A stretch of DNA of 64,000 nucleotides. Origin: Cotesia glomerata. Its lineage: Eukaryota; Arthropoda; Insecta; Hymenoptera; Braconidae. Position numbers and translations under genes: made by a program. A model generated the notes under the pieces. That model ran no database searches. It was given only the letters and a program-made list of their open reading frames with translations, and had not been told where the DNA came from. The stretch spans positions 24,322,305 through 24,386,304 of the forward strand of contig NC_058158.1 of NCBI RefSeq assembly GCF_020080835.1. Reading direction: 5' to 3'. Positions 60,031 to 64,000 of the stretch are shown here, piece after piece (the stretch's first letter is position 1; every line of letters begins with the position of its first letter).

Positions 60031-60989
60031 ATATATAAATATGTATAAAGATTAATAATACAATAATGTGTCGGAAGATAAAAAAGTTTTTATTAACTAA
60101 GTTTAAAAAAAAATAAAATAAAGTTAACAAATGTCTACAAAATTTGAAATTTATTACTAGTTCGTTTTTTTTATTTTTCTTTAATAATAGAGAATTTAAT
60201 TATTTTATTAGTCATAATATTGATCATAATAATAATAAAATTTGTTTGATAATTATATTTTTAATTGTTATTTTTAATTATAATTATAATTAATTATAAT
60301 TAATCGAAGCTATAACATAGTCTGACGTTCGACGGCGCGGTATTCTGACAGCGCCTGGCGCTCGGCGCGCTGTGATAAATAAATTTATATTGTTTAAACA
60401 AATCGCGAGCAGTGAAATTTTTTTCTGAAATCTTAAACTTTAATAAATAACGCATGTAACCGATAAAAAAAAACTTCATTTTTTCACCGAGAAGTCAGTG
60501 AAATTTTCATTTGTTAACTTAAAAGTTAAGTAACAATATGATAATAAACAAATAATTTTTAGTTATTAATATTTTATTAAAATATAAACATTTTAAAAAC
60601 AAATCCTTTAAGCCCCATTAATTTAACTTTAACGGTTGATTTACAATCCATTTTTTAATTAAAAGTACCTAAAATTTTCATTGTAAAAAAAATTATTGTT
60701 AAAATCGAAATTTTTAAAAATCGTTTCGGGGATCATTTTATCTTGGTATGTACTTATAAAAAAGATACATGAACTTAATTTTCATGATCAAGTGGAAAAT
60801 AGGGGGTCCAGTTGACGTGATCTTGCTCTTAAACTAAAAAATTCTTCTGGGTTTAAGTAAATTTTACTTGATTCAAAAATTTTTCGTTTTGATTCAAGAC
60901 ACTGAAATTCTTCAAAATTATTTTCTTGGTTTAAGAATTTTTCTCTTGATTCAAGTTAATTTTTTTTTCTGTGTATAAAACTGACGTTC

Positions 60990-61290
60990 GAATTACGATT
61001 GAAAAAAAAAATCTATCACTTCCTAGTTATTTGGGATAATCACTATGAGAAATTCTACAATTTCGTTTTCATATCGTCTATATTCTTCACTTATAATCAA
61101 TTGTGACATGAGATTTGTTGAATCTGAGATACGCATAAATCTTACCGCCCTCAAAGCGATCGATTCTAAACCTTCAAGGTCAAATTGTTTTTGTTGCCAA
61201 ATATAAAAATTTATAGTTAAGTAAAAAACTCAGTTATTGACTACGACAACTTTAAGTTTGTTTCTAACGACCGAAAGCTCAGGTATATCG
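60990..61290. other. AT-rich stretch without a recognised feature
   Basis: No ORF, repeat or motif that I can support. Confidence 0.4.
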
Positions 61291-61380
61291 TGTACCAAAA
61301 GGTAAAAGGGCGCATAATTTTTTTTTTATCACCAATCGACTGGTAGACATATTCTTCGCCTAAAAATGAAACATTGATTT

Positions 61381-61430
61381 CCTAAAGCTAAAAGGGCGTA
61401 TGTCTATTTATGCGCCCTTTTAGCTTTAGG
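61381..61430. repeat. Hairpin with 18-20 bp arms
   Basis: CCTAAAGCTAAAAGGGCG pairs with CGCCCTTTTAGCTTTAGG around a short loop. AAAAGGGCG/AAAAGGGT words also occur at about 61304 and 61453, suggesting a broader repeat. Confidence 0.6.
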
Positions 61431-61958
61431 AATTTAAAAACTTTATGATCTAATGCTAAAAGGGTCTACCAATTTTTTTTCTATGCAATTCACTGAAATG
61501 CTTATTTTTAGCCTAAAAATTAAAAAAAAAACGGTAGAGTCAAAAAGGCGTATTCTAAAGTACTATCATTTTTTTTATTCATTATTTACTTTTAATCCCA
61601 TTAGTTATTGATTAATTTATTTATCCATTGCTTGTAGAAAAATAGTTTGAAATTATTATTTCTTCATTATGGTTTAAGTACTCAGGAAATTTTTTTTTAT
61701 TTATTAAATTTTTTCATTTCGTAGTCACCTGGATTTTTTTAAAAACAAAATTAAAAAGAATGAAAAATTTTAAATAAAAAAAAAATTATTCTGATTTATA
61801 GTGTACTTATAATCCAAGACAATAATTAAAGAAAAAATCAGTAGATTTCGGTTTTTTTTTCTTTGCTCCATGAAGTTGATACTTTCATTATTTTTTATTG
61901 CTGCATTTTTAATGAATTTTAAAGAAAAAAAAATGTGTCGTAGGTGAAATAGTATATT

Positions 61959-62182
61959 GTGTGACTAGGGATGAAACAAAACGATTTCAGACCAGAGTGA
62001 AGTTGCCTGCCCGAGCGAAGCCAGGGCTGGCATCACTCGGTCTGAAACAGTGAAGCCAGATCGTGAGCAGAAAAATCCCCACCCAGCATTACGCACCGTG
62101 TTATTTCGCTTGGGGAAGGGGACATTTCTGCTCACGATCTAGCTTCACTGGTCTGAAATCGTGTTTCATCCCGCGTCACATT
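61959..62182. mobile_element. GC-richer foldback element
   Basis: Outer inverted ends TGTGACTAGGGATGAAACA and TGTTTCATCCCGCGTCACA; inner arms AGTGAAGCCAGATCGTGAGC and GCTCACGATCTAGCTTCACT; CAGACCAGAGTGAAG words repeat. About 224 bp and non-coding. Its composition stands out against the AT-rich flanks. Confidence 0.65.
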
Positions 62183-63144
62183 ATATTTTTCATATAAGGT
62201 AAAAGTCCCTATTATGAGACGATGTCCCCATTTATGATACACTTCATAAAAATACTATTTTATAAAAAAAAAACACACCCCTAGCATACTAAAAGTATAA
62301 TAAATATATTATTTCATCTATTTCAAAAGCAATTTTCGACTTTGGCTGTTAATTAATTCCATACTGTTTTTAAAAAATATTTATTAAAGTGCGAGGTTTG
62401 TTATTTGTGCTCAAAGCCACGACCAAGAATAGTAAAACGACAACGGCAACCTAGTTTTTTATGTTAGTGTAATTTTATTGTGTCTTCTACTTTTATATTA
62501 AATTGTATATCAATTGAAAGCTGATGATTAATAGATTTTATTTCTATACACATTTATAAATTTTTTTTTATTATAATATTTTAAATCTGAGTGTCTCACA
62601 ATGCCTACACTTATTTACGTTAATGCCCCGGTTTATGAGACACTTTTCTCGGTGTACTGTGTAATACGGACATATGTTTTTCGACTTGTCCCGATTAAGT
62701 GAGACAGTGTACATTTATAAGATTTTATATTGCTAATATGTGATATTAGTTATAAAAATAGTGCAATTATATGTTCTAAAATATTGGCTATTATTAAAAC
62801 CTCAAATATTTTTCTAAAAGTAAGTATTTTAACTCAAATAGCTTTAGATCATGAATCTAACCTCAAATCATATAACATTGAATAACTTTGTCAACAAGTT
62901 TTTCTGTTTTTTAATTAAAACTTTTGGATAAATTTATAATATTTTTTTGTATATTGATTCTGAAAATATATTATTTATTTCGTATTATTTCAGACTAAGT
63001 AAAAAGTAAATTATAATAAAAAGCTGAGATAATGAAGCATAAACAAAATTCCAAAGTGATAAAACTCAATCATCAAATTCAACCAAAGAAAAAAGTGTTG
63101 TGTTCCAAAATGAATAATAAAATAGAGAAAAAAGTTAAAAGGAT

Positions 63145-63430
63145 TAAGTATTTATAATTCGTCAAATATAGAAAAACTCTAAAAGCAATGGAAGACACAG
63201 AGTTGTCCTTGAGAAAAGCAGCTGCTGTTTATGGAGTACCGATTGCTACCCTTGCTAAATGAAAAAGTATTAGTCCTGAGAAGGCAAAAATTAGAACTGG
63301 CCCGGTGACAGTGTTATCTTTAAAAAGAAGAGGATGTTATTGTTCAGTGGGTTTTGTACAGAGCAGTAATAGGGTCACCTGTGACAAAAACTGAATTATT
63401 GAAGATGTATAACAATCCGTTACTGTCTTA
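63145..63430 (+). pseudogene. psq/CENP-B-type (pogo-like) transposase N-terminus, decayed
   Basis: Frame 1 reads YRKTLKAMEDTELSLRKAAA then VYGVPIATLAK, a pipsqueak-type helix-turn-helix. An in-frame TGA follows (where a Trp is usual) and the frame resumes KSISPEKAKIRTGPVTVLS. A frameshift at an A-run near 63322 leads into EDVIVQWVLYRAVIGSPVTK, like the second (CENP-B/Tc5) helix-turn-helix of pogo transposases. The DDE domain is not found. A GGTAAAAGTCCC block at 62198-62209 may be the left end of the same element. Confidence 0.6.
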
Positions 63431-63478
63431 GACAGTATCATTTTAATGGGATAAACTGTGAACAAAATAATTTAATGA

Positions 63479-64000
63479 ATGATGGACAACTTTACGGTTA
63501 TACATGAATCTAGTCAAGTTAGTCTTCAAGAATCATCAATTGATAGCAATAACGTAATACGGAGCACTTCTAAAGACTTCAGTGAACACAGCCTAATTGA
63601 TCTAACTATCTCTACTGATGATACAAATTTAGATATATCTGCACAGCCCAGAGAGATTATAACAGAGCTCACAAATATTCATTCTACAAATCCTATAAAC
63701 AACAAAGTTCATCAATTAGGTATGTAAATGTCAACCTCACATTCATGTTCAATAAATTTAACTTAATGTGACTGTTTTTCAGAACTTATGATAGAAAATT
63801 CAGATCCTATGCTTGCAATGATTGACAAATATCGTTCTATTCACAAGATTTTATCAATAACTGTTGATAAAGGTAATGTAAAATAATTGTTTATGAACTA
63901 GTTTTAAAAATTATGAATAAAATTACGAAAAATTCATATTTTTAGATAAATGTTCCGAAAAACCTCCGAAAGAAATATTCACTTTGCCATTGAATTATTT
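63479..64000 (+). CDS. Possible 5' part of an intron-containing gene, runs off the window
   Basis: Three in-phase pieces with GT-AG borders: 63479 to about 63720 (MMDNFTVIHESSQVSLQESS..., ending HQL), about 63783-63872 (ELMIENSDPMLAMIDKYRSI), and 63946 to the edge (DKCSEKPPKEIFTLPLNY). The first part is Ser/Thr/Asn-rich and likely disordered. No domain is recognised. It sits 50 bp after the transposase remnant, so it could be the tail of that transposon gene or a separate host gene. The start at 63479 is the first ATG pair of the open frame; an upstream start cannot be excluded because stops precede it. Confidence 0.4.

Larger units (their letters stand above)
58190..60855. repeat. Giant inverted repeat (arms ~0.8 kb)
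   Basis: Left arm 58190-58883 continued at 59461-59580; right arm 60045-60855 in reverse complement. Landmarks: AAGAGCAAGATCACGTCAAC (left) against GTTGACGTGATCTTGCTCTT (right), CACAGCGCGCCGAGCGCCAGGC against GCCTGGCGCTCGGCGCGCTGTG (22 bp split here as shown in each arm), and GACGTTCGACGGCGCGGTAT in both. The arms look highly similar. The centre (59600-60040) carries a copy of the dispersed repeat seen at 22190. Pieces of CACTGATAAAAAAATT-type MITE sequence flank the outer ends (58150-58190 and 60856-60990). It may be a large-TIR transposon; no transposase is seen. Confidence 0.75.

Overview
The window looks like nuclear DNA of an insect, most likely a hymenopteran and possibly a parasitoid wasp. 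It is very AT-rich, its genes have many short GT-AG introns, and simple repeats and small inverted-repeat transposons are dense. A decayed ankyrin gene resembles the ankyrin proteins expanded in parasitoid wasps. There are no bacterial operons, CRISPR arrays or convincing intact tRNA/rRNA genes. The wasp assignment is an inference. Every gene model below was assembled by hand from reading frames, splice sites and phase, and all coding sums are multiples of three.

Layout. 277-5708 (-): a four-exon ZIP13-type zinc transporter. A terminal-inverted-repeat (TIR) transposon in its second intron ends 13 bp from a splice donor. 7858-12298 (+): an F-box/leucine-rich-repeat protein with three tandem, phase-compatible candidate first coding exons. 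12820-13855 (+): Rab28-type GTPase, with the catalytic glutamine replaced by leucine. 14579-17909 (+): mitochondrial translation initiation factor 2 in 11 exons. 19617-38403 (-): a 2-oxoglutarate/Fe(II)-oxygenase-fold protein in 6 exons. Its first intron is about 13.8 kb and full of repeats, and the HxD iron-binding motif appears lost. 38404-45213: intergenic, with a pogo/Tigger-like non-autonomous element and foldback modules. 45275-50184 (+): an apparently full-length R1-clade-like non-LTR retrotransposon with two open ORFs. It sits inside the (AC)n tract of an older TIR element. 50401-52994: hairpin MITEs and a degenerate ~31-bp repeat. 52995-55305 (-): a four-exon DUF2236 (mpaB/rubber-oxygenase-like) gene. 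57422-58113: ankyrin pseudogene split by a MITE. About 58.2-60.86 kb: a giant inverted repeat whose left arm carries a 577-bp insertion absent from the right arm. 61-64 kb: foldback repeats, a psq/CENP-B-type transposase remnant, and the 5' part of a possible intron-containing gene that runs off the right edge.

The cellular genes do not form an operon and serve different processes: zinc transport, ubiquitin ligase targeting, vesicle/cilium GTPase, mitochondrial translation, and two oxygenase-fold proteins. The features most worth following up are the Rab28 Gln-to-Leu change, the oxygenase with lost metal ligands, the triplicated first exon of the F-box gene, the microsatellite-targeted retrotransposon, and the giant inverted repeat with its filled and empty insertion sites.
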